64,000 bases of DNA, taken from NCBI GenBank assembly GCA_012934845.2, contig WNNJ02002157.1, forward strand, positions 365,001 to 429,000. The letters run 5' to 3'. The position numbers and the translations under genes were made by a program. Shown here piece after piece: positions 23,376 through 36,949 of this stretch. Below the pieces are notes generated by a model. That model saw only the letters and a list, made by a program, of their open reading frames with translations. It was not told where the DNA came from and ran no database searches. Numbering within the stretch: the stretch's first letter is position 1; each line of letters begins with the position of its first letter. This DNA is from Pomphorhynchus laevis (taxonomy: Eukaryota > Acanthocephala > Palaeacanthocephala > Echinorhynchida > Pomphorhynchidae).

Positions 23376-25400
23376 TGCATAAAAATAAAAAAGTGAATCC
23401 TCCGTGGTTTAATAGAGAACTTAAATCAGAACTAAGACGAAGAAACCGACTGTTTAAATTAAGCTGAAAGGACAATACTTATCGACAGGAATACGTCAAT
23501 TGTCATAACTTTTTCGAAAAGCTTAAAAAACGCAAAAAATTTAACTACGAAATGAGAATAGCTGCGGATTTTCATAGTGCACCAAAACGATTTTGGGCTC
23601 ACATACGTAGAAATAGGACAATTCCTCCTGCGATTTCGTCTCTTTGTATTAATGATAACTTTATCACATCGCCTCAAGATGTAGCCGATACGTTTGCGTC
23701 GACTTTTCAACTCGTAACTAATAACACAGAAATTAACCAGCAATCTCGTGTAAGCCATTCACGAAGTTATTTCGATGTTACTACCGAGGAGGTTTATAGT
23801 GAGTTAAATTCTTTACGACATTCATCACCTGGTCCGGATGGATTACATCCCCAGATACTAAAGATATTATCAACATTTATTGCTTCACCGTTAGCTTATT
23901 TGTTTCAACTATCACTAGCTAAGTCAATTCTACCGTTAGATTGGAAAATCGCCACCGTAGTGCCAGTCCACAAAAAAGGAGATCGTCACAATCCTGAAAA
24001 TTATAGAGCAATAAGCCTTACAAGTGTCGTATGTAAGATGTTAGAGCGCATATTGTATCGGAGATTACTATCCTATCTTGAATCATCGAACTTATTAGAT
24101 AATTCGCAACATGGTTTTCGTCCTGGACGTTCTTGCATGTCTAATCTTTTATGTGCACGCGAAGCATGGGTTGATGCAGTTGCGCAGGGTAATGCAGTTG
24201 ATGTCGTGTATTTCGACTTCAGTCGGGCCTTTGATAGGGTTCCCCACAATATGTTGATTGAGGCTCTTGCAGATCACGGAATTGAAATTCCTATTATTCG
24301 ATGGATTCACGCTTTACCTATCTAATCGCTCTTTCAGAGTTCGAGTTGGAAATTGTCTATCTAGACCGTCAAATTTATCAATGGGTGTCCCTCAGGGATC
24401 GGTGTTCGGTCCATTATTATTCGTCATATTTCTGAATAGTTTGCTACGCTCTCTAAAATGTAAAAAATTAGCATTCGCGGATGATCTTAAAATATGGAAT
24501 GTCATAACATGCCATGCCGATATGCAACATTTACAAGATGACATAAATATGGTTAATAGGTGGAGCGAACTGACCGAAATCATGATTAACATTACTAAAT
24601 GTGTCCACCTCAGATTTGGTCGTAGTGATTTACCAAATGATTATTCTGTTTGCGGTGAGGTTATTCCCACAAATTCGTATACAAAAGATCTTGGGATAAT
24701 TGTTCAGAATTCGTTTAAAACCGACCTCAATACTGAAAATATATGCAACACGTCGAGAAAAATTATTTACATGATCAAAAATACCTTTAGTTCGCTTCCA
24801 CCGTCTCAGTTCTCACTATTATATAAGGCGTTGATCATACCAATCATTGATTATGCTTCGCCGGCGACTTTTCCTTCTACGCGTGGTGAAATAAACCAAT
24901 TAGAAAAGATTCTTCGCCGATTTTCCAAGCTATGTTCTGGTCTTCGGAACATCGCCTACTGTGATAGACTAAGCCAACTAAATATTACTTCAGTTTACAA
25001 AAAATATGTGTACAATGATTTATTACAGTTATGGCGAATGATCCATGTCTTTCCTGGTTATCCATCGGAATCCGTTATTCTAAATGATCGCCCGAGCCAC
25101 AGAGGACACTCTTTATCAGTTGTTGTGCAATCACACGGGAAATGTCATAGATACTTGCGATTATCTCACAGAGCGGTAAACCTATGGAACCGATTGCCGA
25201 ATTCGATCGTGTCTATGGCACAGTACAAATCTTTCCAGAATGCGCTGTGCATGTGGATAAAAAGAGAAGATTCTTTGCAGGAAATATATAACTATATGTG
25301 ACAATTTATTATTGCTGAACTACTTTTTTTCTTTCTTTTTTTCTTTTCTTAATATTGTGATCAGACAAAATGATTCTTTTATGTGTCAAAGTCTTGTAAT
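23376..25400 (+). mobile_element. CR1-like LINE (family C, copy 2), 5' truncated
   Basis: The element starts within the endonuclease-RT linker (NPPWFNRELKSELRRRNRLF) and carries a full RT: LSSPGPDG-type entry, FDFSRAFDRVPH, GVPQGSVFGPLLF and FADDLK. The C-terminal domain follows (STRGEINQLEKILRR, then RGHSLSVVVQ and WNRLPNSI) and ends at the stop near 25301, with a short 3' tail. The frame shifts once near 24300, between the frames 23552-24325 and 24258-25301. It resembles CR1-like elements described in flatworms. The endonuclease and ORF1 are absent. Confidence 0.82.
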
Positions 25401-25703
25401 AAATAATAATATTTCCGACCCATATATGAGGCAAATCCATCTCTTCATCCTTCTCTTTATGATTATAAGAGCAGGGCCATGTCTATAAGAGGTATTATTA
25501 TATAGAAGTCAATCTGCAAAATTTAGAACCCGATTTGAAAATGACACTGACAGCTTTTGACACACAATAAGCTCCCCTCCCGATATGGTAGGTATTAAAA
25601 TAACAAGGCATACTTTGTTGTACAAGAAAAATTCTGTCCAATCGCCTAAAGAAATGATGCTTATTTCAATATACAACTCCCTCATCTCCATTTAAGCAAA
25701 AGT

Positions 25704-25745
25704 GTTTACTCATAAACACTTACTAGTGAGTGTTTACGAGTAAAC
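25704..25745. repeat. Short hairpin
   Basis: 17-base arms (25704-25720 and 25729-25745) pair with about one mismatch around an 8-base loop. Function unknown. Similar local inversions recur across the window. Confidence 0.6.
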
Positions 25746-26044
25746 CCTCATATTTACGTAAACGTTTTTCCCCAAAGTTTTCATCGATACCTTAGTGATC
25801 GGTGGTCCATTCAGCAGGTTGTATCATTTTTAATACAACAATTCTCTGATCTATATAGTTGATTCCATTTTCTTTATTTTTCCTCTCTTATGTATCCAGA
25901 GGTGTCAGGAATCTTAAAATTTAATAATTTCAGGATTACACTAGCTTCTACTACTAATTATATTATATGTCGACTTCCAAGGGAGCTGAAGCTCGTAAGG
26001 AAGCATAACATAGAATAAAAAACAGAAAAAAACGTAAAAAAACA

Positions 26045-26335
26045 TCAAGAGTTCACGAGGTCAAGCTTTAGGCGTTCTTTGAATTGCACAGCAGAAGAGC
26101 TGTTGATTACACCAGGTGATAATCCATTCCATCGTTTACAGACGCGATCCATCACTGTCGTGCAATTTGTTCGATGCTTTGAGCGATGCTTCAAACATAG
26201 CTGGTGTCCACGTAACATTGAGGATTCACGAAGACAGAACAGCTGCTTACACGGATGGTTAGGCACGCGCAGCGACATCCACACTAGTGTAAGATCTGCA
26301 ATCAACAGATCGCATAATATAACCCTTATATTATG
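26045..26335 (-). mobile_element. LINE C-terminal relic
   Basis: The minus strand reads RESSMLRGHQLCLKHR, then VCKRWNGLSPGVINSSSAVQF and LKLDL. This is the C-terminal domain typical of CR1/L2-like LINEs (RGH, then RW/WN.L...V, then F...L). Only the last ~95 residues remain. Its lower-coordinate end is the LINE 3' side. Confidence 0.65.
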
Positions 26336-26425
26336 ATAATATAATATAACATATAATATATATGTATATTGTAATATAATATCATAATATAATATATTAT
26401 AATCGCATAATATAACCCTTATGCT
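26330..26425. repeat. AT-rich simple repeat
   Basis: Repeated ATAATATAAC-type units, with CGCATAATATAACCCTTAT occurring twice (~26311 and ~26403). Confidence 0.6.
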
Positions 26426-26429
26426 CGTA

Positions 26430-27180
26430 AATTCTTCCAAATGTGTGATTTAATGTTCCTCTCTCTATTTCCAATCTTGTATTTCACCACGTCCATTCGT
26501 CTTTAAACCCTTATTGCGTACTCAGCATGATAGAGAATGTGCTAATCATACTACATCTCTGTTATAAAAACACAGGTATTATGATTCTTTAATACTTCGA
26601 AATCAGTGGTAGTTGTGTTTAATTACACTCATGTGACACCTAAACAATCAAATACTGGCTACTTCGAAACTAGCGGTCATTGTCTAATCAAACACTTCCT
26701 TATATTTTCAAAGCGGGTTAAACATTTAAGTTTTAGCATTTTGGTGAATTGTAGAGCCGAATTTGTGTTTTGTAAAGAAAACAATGTGCTCTAAAACGGG
26801 CATAATGCTTGTTGGTTGAGGGAATTGTTTAAATGCACCTCTAATGTACACTGGAATAAAGAAAAAGTTTATACGAGGTCTTGCATTAATGCGCCGTTTA
26901 AATGTGATATTTTAATGCATAGCGAACACCGTTCATTCTTAATTTGTTTCGTTTGTATTTTTAGAAGGTAACCGAGTTACGATCCGACTATTTTAGTGGT
27001 TACTTTTATGTTAATGGGAATTGCAAAAGAATTTTTAGAAAAAGAAAACTATTTTACTCGTCGTTCATGTTTTAAAATATAATGAACAAAATCCAACATA
27101 ATACTTTGAGATACACCACCATTATCGGCATGATACAATACATGTTATTTCTCATATGACTTTGTTGGAAATACTGTATT
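26430..27180. other. Non-coding, nothing recognised
   Basis: No frame, repeat or RNA gene that I can support. Confidence 0.3.
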
Positions 27181-27189
27181 CGTACGACT

Positions 27190-27600
27190 ATTTTTAATTT
27201 ACTATAAAAATCCGAATAACAAATTATAAAATATATCATCAGAGTATTATTAAAAATATACTTATACTCCTAAGTAGAAATGTTTTATGGATTGATATTA
27301 AAAAATAAAGTAGCTGTGTTAGAATGAGAGATGATTCTAGATAATCATATTACATCAGAAGGCATACATTATTAGCATGTATTTGGCCCAACTGCTATAT
27401 TGGGTTGAAGAATAGGAGAAACTAGAACCTGACAAGATAGCAGTTCCTCCTGATGATCTATAATCTTAATTCTAAAACATGGTATATTATCTATGAATCA
27501 ATTCATAATAATTCTGAGGTATAATTTTTTAAGATATATATTTCTATTATTTAAAATTTATAGTACAAAATATGTGGTCTCAGTTAAGTGATCTGAATAA
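27190..27600 (+). mobile_element. Penelope-like element 3' relic with motif B copy 2
   Basis: The first 150 bp parallel 15770-15915, including the coding remnant for a WMD/WID-like block. They lead into motif B at 27350-27475, with GAAAC at 27418-27422 and CTGATGA at 27450-27456. The end near 27575 shares a GTCTCAGTTAAGTGAT segment with the repeats at 37400-38800. Confidence 0.55.
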
Positions 27601-27689
27601 TTTCGTTTGTAAAAAGATACACTGTATTTGTTTAAATAGTCGTTCTTATTTATTTTGTTATTACATGATATCATTGTGAGCAAAGCTCA

Positions 27690-27905
27690 ATAATTGCATC
27701 ACATAAAAACAAAATTGCTAAAAGAGTTTGCTTAAATCGTTGTAACGAACTGCGCCGCACAATCTCCCCATCCAACCGATTCCACTGTTGATGATTCGCA
27801 GATTGAGTTGCATTGTCTTTAAATGAATAATCCGTTTTCTGCGCAGATAGTGATGTCCACGCAATACACTACTATATCTTATGTACATTAGATTATACAG
27901 CACGT
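27690..27905 (-). mobile_element. LINE C-terminal relic
   Basis: The minus strand reads VLRGHHYLRRKR, then LRIINSGIGWMGRLCG, matching the RGH and W..L blocks at the end of CR1-like ORF2. About 60 residues remain. Confidence 0.5.
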
Positions 27906-28389
27906 GTCTAGGTTACGCAAAACCTTCCACAGGCACAAGTTATGAAAATCCCTAGTAAATCACACACTTTTCATGTAAAGCACATCCAACCTGACATTGC
28001 AAGGAAAGTTCCGTGTTTCTCTTACAAATTTAGTTCCACGACGTAAAATACCTTTAACCTTGATCTCTTAACGTTTAATCTTCGAATAAGTACACTTGGA
28101 TCCATATAGCGAATTACTCATGGTTAAGACGTAAGTCAGAGTTCGAAATAATTTGGACTAAAGTAATCAAATGTACGGCGAATAAGTCCGGTCATTCGTT
28201 AGGCGTTACCGCATACATAATCGGTATGTCGTTGAGAAGACAAATCGTCAGAAACCCACATGCTTATATCTTTAAAGTTGTTCACTTGTTCGATGTTTTA
28301 ATGAAAGGAATTATGTAGATGTAATAGAATATTGTGAACTTTTTATTCACACGCGGATTTAGACCATGCACATTCCGTATTAACTCAGA

Positions 28390-31300
28390 TATGCGCAGGC
28401 GAGAGCCGCGACTTTACCGGACAAATTAAGGTGCTTGGTCTATATCGTTTAGGTAAGCGGTTGGATTTCCCGAGGTTGTTAAAGGTGGTATTTGAAACTA
28501 ATGAACAGGCTGGATTCGTGATGTCTGTTTCGAACAAATTGCGTGGTGATATAATTCGTATCCGTCCTGATTATTCGATGGAGGAAAGAAGCATGACGAG
28601 GGAAGCTAGGATTGAGTTGAATCGTCGCATTTTGGAGGGAGAACATAACCTAGTTACTCGGGATTTTCGAGTTGTCCGGAAAAGGTCGTTTGTACGTTGG
28701 CGTCCACTCGTAACGAGGGCGATCTCATTGCTTCGATTGTTTGATTCCGAATGCTGATGTGCATTCTCAGGGTTGCACTTTTCAACGTGCTCCTAGCATT
28801 GGCTACACTAATATTCGTAGTTTAATTTCGAATCTTGATGACGTTGGAGTTTGGACGCATTCTATGCATACAGACGTGTTGGCTATTTCTGAGACGTGGT
28901 TACATGATGCCATCCTTGATATCGTAGTATCTATTCCATGTTATCAATTATTACGTTCAGATAGATTCCCTCCTAAGAGGGGTGGTGGAGTAGCACTTTA
29001 TGTTCAGGATAGGAACGTTATTATCAATATAGTAAGATACTCAAATGGAGAAGGAACTTGTGAGTGCTTAATAGTTGATCTTTTTATATATAGCCTCCAC
29101 GTTTCATTGGGTGTTCTTTATCAAACACCCAAATCAGCCATTTTAGATGATGAGCTGATTTATATTTTAACTACAGCTTGTAGTAGGCGTGATCACTCGT
29201 TTATCTTAGTTGGTGATTTTAATATACCGACCATGGTGATTGATCAAGATGGCACCAGTATTATTGGTAACTGTTTCAGTGAGGATAAGAATCTATGAGA
29301 GTTCTTGGTATGTAATCAATTACTCATTCAGCATGTATCTGCTCCTACTAGATTTGGCACTGATAGCGTACGTTCTATACTTGATCTTGTATTTTCTCAA
29401 AGAGATGGTCAGATATGTGACCTATCCCACAATCCCCTAATAGGAGGAAGTGATCACTGTGTTTTGGTGTTTAAGCTGACTATAGCTTCAGATATTCTTG
29501 CAATCGATGCCGAACCTTCATTGACGAAGAGATCATGTCATCATGTTGCTGTTGAGATGTGTCCTCGTTGAACTTTGAGTGTGGTGATGTTGGAAGCCAG
29601 GAACGTTGGAATTTCATTCGAGATTTACTAATTCGTATATCTGATTATTTTGCTCCTCGTAGAGTAATACGTAAAACTGCTCATAATAAGCCTCCGTGGT
29701 TTGACAGTAGTCTACGTGAAGCTCTCAAAAGACGCAACACTTTGTTCAGAAAGTGTAGGCACAAAGGTAATTTGATTGCTCAATTCAAACTTGCTCGCAA
29801 TGCATATAAACGCCTCAGAATTAAGAAACGTATGGAGTATGATGACCAAATTGTGCAATCTTTAAATAGCTCGCCCAAACGCTTTTGATCATATGTTCGT
29901 CAAAGTACGCGTACTTATTGTGCAATCACTAGATTATCATCAAACGGTAAGTTGCTTGATTCTCCTTCTGACGTTGCTAATTAGTTTGCTAATGCATTTG
30001 ACCTACATAATGCTAGTTCGACCATAGAATATAGTATTCAGTCAGTCAGTTTTCCTAAACGCATTAGTGCTCCCATTGTATTCAATGTGGATGATGTGGC
30101 TTCAAGGTTATCACATTTGTCGTCTTCATCTTCTTCAGGTCCTGATGATATTCATCCGCATCTACTCAGGGTGTTGAGTCAACATTTGGCTCCTTTGGTC
30201 ACTAGCTTGTTTCAGGCAACTCTGGATAGCATGAAGGTACCGTCTGAATGGAAGAGTGCGATAGTGGTGCCGGTATTCAAAAAGGGTGACCCGATAGCAG
30301 ACGACTATCGAGCTATAAGTCTTACAAGTCATTTGGGTAAGGTACTGGAAAGGATCATCCACGAACATATATTCAGACACTTGAGCATATCAGGTCAGCA
30401 TAGCTTTATGCAACATGGCTTCAGAAAAGGACGTTATTCCCTTACCAACCTTTTGTCTGCCCGTGAGGCCTGGATTGAATCCATGTCTCAAGGAAAGGCA
30501 GTTGATGTTATTCTGTTCGATTTTAGTCGTGCGTTTGATCGTGTTCCCCATAGTCTCCTCATTCAAACAGTGGCCAGCTATGGCATTAATAGCTCAGTTA
30601 TAGGATGAATTAGAGATTTTCTATCTGTCTCCTCATTCAAAGAGTGGCCAGCTATGGCATTAATAGCTCAGTTATAGGATGGATTAGAGATTTTCTATCT
30701 AACAGATTTTTCAGAGTACGAGTTGGTAGTACCCTATCCTCACCACATTTAATTACGTCTGGAGTTGCTCAGGGTTCTGTACTAGGACCTTTATTGTTTA
30801 ACATGTTCATGAACAGTTTACTCACACAGCTCCATTGTCCGTGTTTAGCATTTGCTGACGACATCAAAATCTGGTGTGAGGTCATATCTGCAAATGACCA
30901 TATCCGCTTACAGCGTGACATTGACAGGGTTTATACATGGAGTGTTAATACTGGGGTATTGTTAAGCATTTCTAAGTGCTCACACAATTCGTCTTGACAG
31001 GTCCAATGTGTCTTCCTTGTATAGTGTCGGGACATACAGTATCATTTCGACCAATCAGGTTCGTGATCTTGGCATAATTATGCAATCGTCACTTAAAACT
31101 AGAATGGATACTGAAAGACGTTGCTGTTCAGCAAAGAAGATGATTTATCTAATTAAAACTTGTTTCTTGTCAATATCTCCTCAGTGTTTTGCTCGGCTAT
31201 ATAATGCGCTTGTTCGTCCCCATATCGAATATGCTATCCAGACATCATTCCCTTCTACAAGAGGTGAAATGAGAGATTTGGAGAGAATTCTACGTCGTGG

Positions 31301-31790
31301 CAGCAAGCTCGTTCGAGGATGTAAAATGATGAGTTATAGCGATCGTTTAACTTCAATAGGCATGATATCAGTGCAAGCCAGACTACTCGTTCTGGATCTA
31401 TTTGCGGTGTGGTCTAGAGTAAAGGGGATAGATGGTTACCCAAGTGAAAGTGTTGAATTGAATGTCCGACGAAGTCGCAGGGGTCATTATCTCGCGTTAC
31501 GCGCAAGACAAATTGGAAGGTCGACAATGGTATCGCGATTGTCACACAGAGTGAGAAAGTTGTGGAAAGCATTGCCTCACGACATCATGACTGCGTCATC
31601 ATTGAGCCAATTGAAAGCCATGGTCAACACTTGGATAAGACACGCTGATCAAGGCAACATTGGAAGTTATTATCCCTGGTTTGGTTGTAATTGATATGTT
31701 TGTTTCATGTGTTGTAATGTACGATGAGCGGGCAAAACGGCCTTCTCGGTCAAAGCCCTGTATATAATAATATAGGCACATGTAGATGAA
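28390..31790 (+). mobile_element. CR1-like LINE (family C, copy 1), nearly complete
   Basis: It carries the C-terminal end of ORF1 (28431-28757; RLGKRLDFPRLLKVVF, then MTREARIELNRR). The endonuclease follows (28760-29550; NIRSLISN, ISETWLHD, GGGVALYV, GDFN and GSDHC), then RT (30087-30997; SGPDDIHPHLL, FDFSRAFDRVPH, GVAQGSVLGPLLF and FADDIK). The C-terminal domain lies at 31008-31694. Several frame breaks separate these blocks, one of them caused by a 74-bp tandem duplication at 30553-30700. The 3' tail runs to about 31790. ORF1 may begin further upstream. The endonuclease residues for metal and phosphate binding are still present. Confidence 0.82.
30553..30700 (+). repeat. 74-bp tandem duplication inside LINE RT
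   Basis: 30553-30626 is repeated at 30627-30700 with a few differences. The unit length is not a multiple of three, so it also disrupts the RT frame. Confidence 0.85.
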
Positions 31791-31799
31791 TTTTTTTAT

Positions 31800-33740
31800 G
31801 TTTACTAAAAAAGTTATTTTATTGTGGCAAATGCGTGCCAGCCCACGCTTACATTACCACGACAAAACAAAATGGAAGGTGTGAACGGAGGAGGTGTTTG
31901 AATGTGATAAAGGAAAGAGCGCGGCGGACGTCGAGAGGGAGTTGATTCCAGGCGAGTGGGGCGACGACGAGGAAGGATCGGAGACCGTAGTTGTTGCAGT
32001 AATTGGGAATACGGAGTAAGAGGGTATGACGGGAACGCGGCGATAGCGAGGTGGGGCGAGTGTCGTCTAATAAAGGAAGGTTGATGAACGATGGGGAGCA
32101 GACAACGATGAGACGAATAGTTACGAGAAGAAGGCGGAGTTTGATGCGGATGTGGATGGTGGGCCAGGAGAGTTGGGCAAGATATGTGGATGTGTGGTCG
32201 AAGCGACGGAGACGAAAGAGCACTCGAACGGAGGAGTTCATTATTCATTGTAGGGTAGGATGATGGATTTTGGAGAATTTGAGAAGAGGCTAAGGCAGTA
32301 ATCGATTTTAGGGAAAAGAAACGATGAAAGAAGAGGCAAACAAGAACGTAAGTCGATATGGGGGCGGATACGGCGGATGTCACGGGGAATTAAGTTCGAC
32401 GAGCGGACCTTGTCACGGACGAAGGGTTCAAGGGAAAGGTGATCATCGAAATGGAAGCCTAAGAAAAGGAGATTGTGCACTATGGGGATGCTCAATTATG
32501 CAAAATATACAGTGGGTGGAGATATGTTTGGTTTACGGAGGAGGATCGACATTATTTTAGACTTGTCGGGGTTTAAAACGAGTTGGAGATTGGAGAGACG
32601 TTTGTAGATAGAAGAAAGAAAGTTGGAGTCAGAAATGCCGATATCGTATATGCGATGTGCAGGTTAATGAGCATAAATGAGGATGTCATCGGCGTATTGC
32701 ATGACGTTAAATGAGAAAGGTTTGATAAACGGAGAGAGATCGCCAAGCAGAAGAGAGAAAAGCAGGGGACCTAAGACTGAACATTGTGGGACCCCACAAA
32801 AAATAGGAATGGGTGGGGAGGATGATGAATTAGAACAGACGCGAGAGGAACGGTCGGATAGATATGAGGCAAACCATGCTAAGGAGGAAGAATAAAAGCC
32901 GTAATCATAATGAAGGCGAGTCATGAGGACAGAGTGGTCGACAATGTCGAAGGAGGAGGAGAGGTCGAGGGAGATGAGAACACTACATAGAGCCTTGTCT
33001 CGAGAAATGAGTAAGTCGTTGTAAACTTTCATGCAGGCGTTTCTGTGGGGTGATTAGAGTGGAAGGCGGATTGGAAAGGATGGTACAGATTGGATGATGA
33101 GAGATAAGCGTTGATCTGTATTAAGATGAAACGTTCTAAGAGCTTAGAAAGAGTAGGGAGTAGTGAAATGGGGCGAGAGCTAGAAGGAAGTGAGGGGTCG
33201 AGCGATTGTTTCTTAAGGAGGGGACGAACAATTGTAGATTTCCAGTGTGAAGGGAAGATACGACTGGGGATGGACGAGTTTAACAAGGTTGTGAGAAAAG
33301 GGGATATCGATGAGCGTATGGATTTAAGTATGTGGGAAGGCAGGGGATCCCCAGGTGAGGTTTTGCTGGGCTAGGACAATAGATCATATGAGACTTCGGA
33401 AGGTGAGACGGGGAGAATATGAAAGAGTTCCAGAAGGATGATGCTAGGCGGGGCAGAGTGGGATAGGATGGAGACTGGGGTATAAGAGAGTAACGTTGAT
33501 ACTTTGGTATGGATAAATGACGAATAATCATGGGGATTTAAGTTGCACGGCGGAGAGGAGCGAGCAAAGATTGAGTTAAAAGCATGCCAGATAGTTTTAG
33601 AGTTGAATGAAGTGATGATTTTATGCTGCCAGGAGGAGTTGCATTAGGTACGTTGTAGGTGGAGATGAGACCGGCCATGATCAAGATAGGTATCACGGAA
33701 AGACGAAGTGATCAAGCGGAAATCTGTATGAATTTTGTGC
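31800..33740 (-). mobile_element. L2/CR1-like LINE (family B, copy 5), 5' truncated
   Basis: On the minus strand the RT reads LLKKQSLDPSLPSSSRPIS, then FHSNHPTETPA, LDLSSSFDIVDHSVL, CGVPQCSVLGPLLFSLLLG and MQYADDILIYAH (33286 down to 32664). The post-RT C-terminal region follows down to about 31850. The C in GVPQC replaces the usual G. The 3' end near 31810 carries GTGGGCTGGCACGCATTTG. Frames are interrupted a few times. The 5' end meets the oppositely oriented copy 6. Confidence 0.75.
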
Positions 33741-33769
33741 CAACAAACTAATTTGCAACATCTCCCCTC

Positions 33770-36350
33770 AGCGCATGCCAACCAGCAACACGTATACACA
33801 AACTACCACCGCCGTTTCCGGTATATTTTCTCCACCCACTGATCCTGTCAACATACATTTGCCAACCCATGTCATATTCACTCCCCGACACTCCCGTACC
33901 GTCACTCCTGTATCAGTCTCAATAACCTATATCCTCAATCAAAATCACCTATACCAAACTCCACGATCTTTCTACTCATAACCTTTCATTACATCGTTTG
34001 CCATCCTCTATATTATCCATATCCTCTTTGTCTCCCGTTATCGAACCATCTCCCTTCATATCCATAACTCCCATCTCTTCTATCGTTACCTCAATTACTC
34101 ACGTCACTCGTCCTCCTTAATAGAAACGCTTTCCTTCTCGCGATCGTTGCGTCATAGTCACCAATATCATTCCTTCTACCACCTTATCCCCACAAGCACG
34201 TCTCGATCACGTTGTTTCTGCCTTCAGATCCTTCGTCTTGTATCTTGTTCATGCAGATAAACCATCCTTTTTCAACATATTTCCTGTCGCATTAATCCGC
34301 CTAAACAAATGTTCTTAATCTAATCCTTCTCAGCCTACTCTCTGAAAATAGTATTCAAGCATCGGTCTCAAGCGTCCTCTGTCTTCTCCCAACGATTTAA
34401 ACTCATCTCTTCTCCATCCACTCATTTCCCCGATCTCACACCTTCCGAAATCGCTCGACTCTCTTTTGCTCGCATAGAAAAACGCCGTCGCGAAGAAAAC
34501 GGCCAAACATTCCCTCTCAATCCGAAACATCGACGGAAATTTTCAACTTGTTCACACTCTCCAAAATTTAATGGCACTCCATCCCCCCTCTATGTATTCT
34601 CTGCTAGCCCCCATCACCACCACACACGCTTTCCGCCTCGTCCTGCTCAACACTAGATCTATTATCCATTAATCCGATCTTATCCTCAACCTATTCACCA
34701 AGCAATTCATCGATCTCTTCTGCCTCACCAAATCCTGGCACTCCGATCTAACGACATCTCAATTCGCCGTTTGCTCTCTGCCGGTTGCTCCCTATTCAAA
34801 TCCGCCTCCCTTTCAGCTTATCCCCTTCTAAATTCTCTAATCATGGGAGCATTGTCGCATTCGCTTGTCACCGATGCCTACTCTCAAAGCGTCGACTCCG
34901 TCATACTTTTCGAGTCTATCACCGCTCTTTCAGATCTGGTATCCGCTCGCTCACTCAGTCTCTCCGTGATTTCTTTCTTGCTCTTCCCGATCTCATCTTA
35001 ACCTACTACCTACAAAATGCAACTCGTTCTGGTAGCATAAAATTATAACTTTATTCAACTCTAAGTCTATCTGGCAAACTTCTATCTAAATTCTTGCTCG
35101 CTCCTTTTGTCTTGTAACATCAATCCCGATGATTATTCGTCATTTCTTCAGACCAAAGTATCAACGTTGCTCTCTCACACCCCATCTCCATCCCATCCCT
35201 TTATTCCCCGCCTTGCCTCATCCTCCCGGAATTCTTTCATCTTATCCTTGTCTCACCTGCCGAAGACTCAACTGTCCTAATGCCCTTGCTCAACAAAATC
35301 TCCCCTGCCAATTCTCTAACTACCCCATACTTAAATCCATATGCTCATCGATATCCCTTTCCTCACCACCTTGTTTAACTCGTCCATCCGCATTTGTATA
35401 TTCCCTTTACACTGGAAATCTGCCGTCGTTCGTCTCCTCCTTAAGAAACAATCGCTCGACCCCTCACTTCCTTCTAGCTATCGCCCATTTCACTACTCCC
35501 TACTCTTTCTAAGCTCTTAGAAGGCCTTATCTTAATACAAATCAACGTTTATCTCTCTTCATCCAATCTGTATCCTCATTTCCAATCCGCCTTCATGATT
35601 ACTCCACCGAAATCGCGTGCATGAAAGTTTAAAACGACATACACATTTCTCGTGACAAAGCTCTATATGTTGTTTGCATCTCCCTTGACCTATCCTCCGC
35701 CTTGAACAGCGTCGACCACTCCATCCTCATTTCTCGCCTTCGTTATGATTACGGATTTTTTTCCTACTCCGTAGCGTGGTTTCCCTCATATCTATCTGAT
35801 CGTTTCTTTAGAATTTGTTCTAATTCATCATCATCCCCTCCCATCCCTATTTTCTGCGGGGTCCCACAAGGTTCAGTCCTAAGTTCTCCGCGTTTCTCTC
35901 TTCTGCTTAGCGATCTCTCCGTTTACCAAACCATACTCCTTAATGTCATGCAATACGCCGATAACATACTCGCTATGATTATGTTCCCGCTCATCGCATA
36001 CATGAAATCAGTATTTATGCTTCCAACTGTCTTTCTTCTATCTACAAACGTCTCTCCTATCTTCATCTCGTTCTAAACCCCGACAAGTCCAAAATAATGT
36101 GGATCCCCCGGTCAACCTAACATATCTCCCCCTGTATAAGTTTCCTCATAAATCATCCTCATAGTCCCATAATTTCACTTTCTTAGTCTTCCATTTCGAT
36201 GATCACCTTTCCCTTAAACCCTACGTTTGTGACAAGGTCCGCCCGTCTAACTTAATTCTCGGTGACATCCGCCGTATCCGGCCTTTTATCAACTTCCGTC
36301 CTTATATGTATCTTCTTTCATCAGATCTCTTCCCCTAATATCGGTTGCAT
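33770..36350 (+). mobile_element. L2/CR1-like LINE (family B, copy 6), 3' truncated
   Basis: It contains an ORF1-like proline/serine-rich stretch (33775-34560), an endonuclease start (RLVLLNTRSI near 34640), a linker frame (35129-35512) and RT (35700-36076; VDHSILISRL, CGVPQGSVL and MQYADNILA). The catalytic YADD has become YADN. Frames are interrupted. It lies head to head with copy 5, about 30 bp apart. Confidence 0.7.
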
Positions 36351-36399
36351 CATTGGAACGACGAAGAAAACATGGTGATCAAGCGGGGTTGCGAACAAT

Positions 36400-36816
36400 A
36401 TGAGCAGTACAAGCGGGATGGGATACTCTATTACGGTCACACAATTATATCATCGCATCTCGATCGCGCTAATGCGGAGCAACGCTAAAGCCATGCTAGC
36501 TTTATTCGATCGGCTTCCAATATTGGTTTTTGACCACATCCAACAGAAAAAATGTGAACTTGAGGAACGCCTATTCGAGCCAGACGCTAGTCTCAACAAA
36601 AACGTGTCAGTAGAATCTACATACCGATGCCGTGATTCATCTATTACACGTTATACCAAATGTGCAAATGACGATTCAGATGTTGTTGAAGGCCTGTTAC
36701 CCGTTTACGACAAATTTCAATCCAAATCTTTGAATGACAGAGAAACACCATATTTAGTTATATCCCTTGAATTATGTAAATTGTCGATAAATTATAAGAC
36801 AAAGAAATCATCTTAG
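36400..36816 (+). CDS. Unrecognised 138-residue open frame
   Basis: The frame has a mixed composition, including GYSITVTQLYHRISIALM and ECELEERL-like charged segments, but matches no family I know. There is no signal peptide or clear membrane segment. It follows directly on a truncated LINE and could be the coding remnant of another element. No splice context or start context supports a host gene. Confidence 0.25.
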   Translation: MSSTSGMGYSITVTQLYHRISIALMRSNAKAMLALFDRLPILVFDHIQQKKCELEERLFEPDASLNKNVSVESTYRCRDSSITRYTKCANDDSDVVEGLLPVYDKFQSKSLNDRETPYLVISLELCKLSINYKTKKSS

Positions 36817-36949
36817 AACAGTTTAAATTACGTCGATCAGTCAAAACGATCATTACTTGTACATGACCTAGCACATATTGACGAACTTCCTCCATCATCT
36901 AATAGTAGGAATCGTCAGAAAGGCTCGCCAGATGGCTAACTACCAATAT

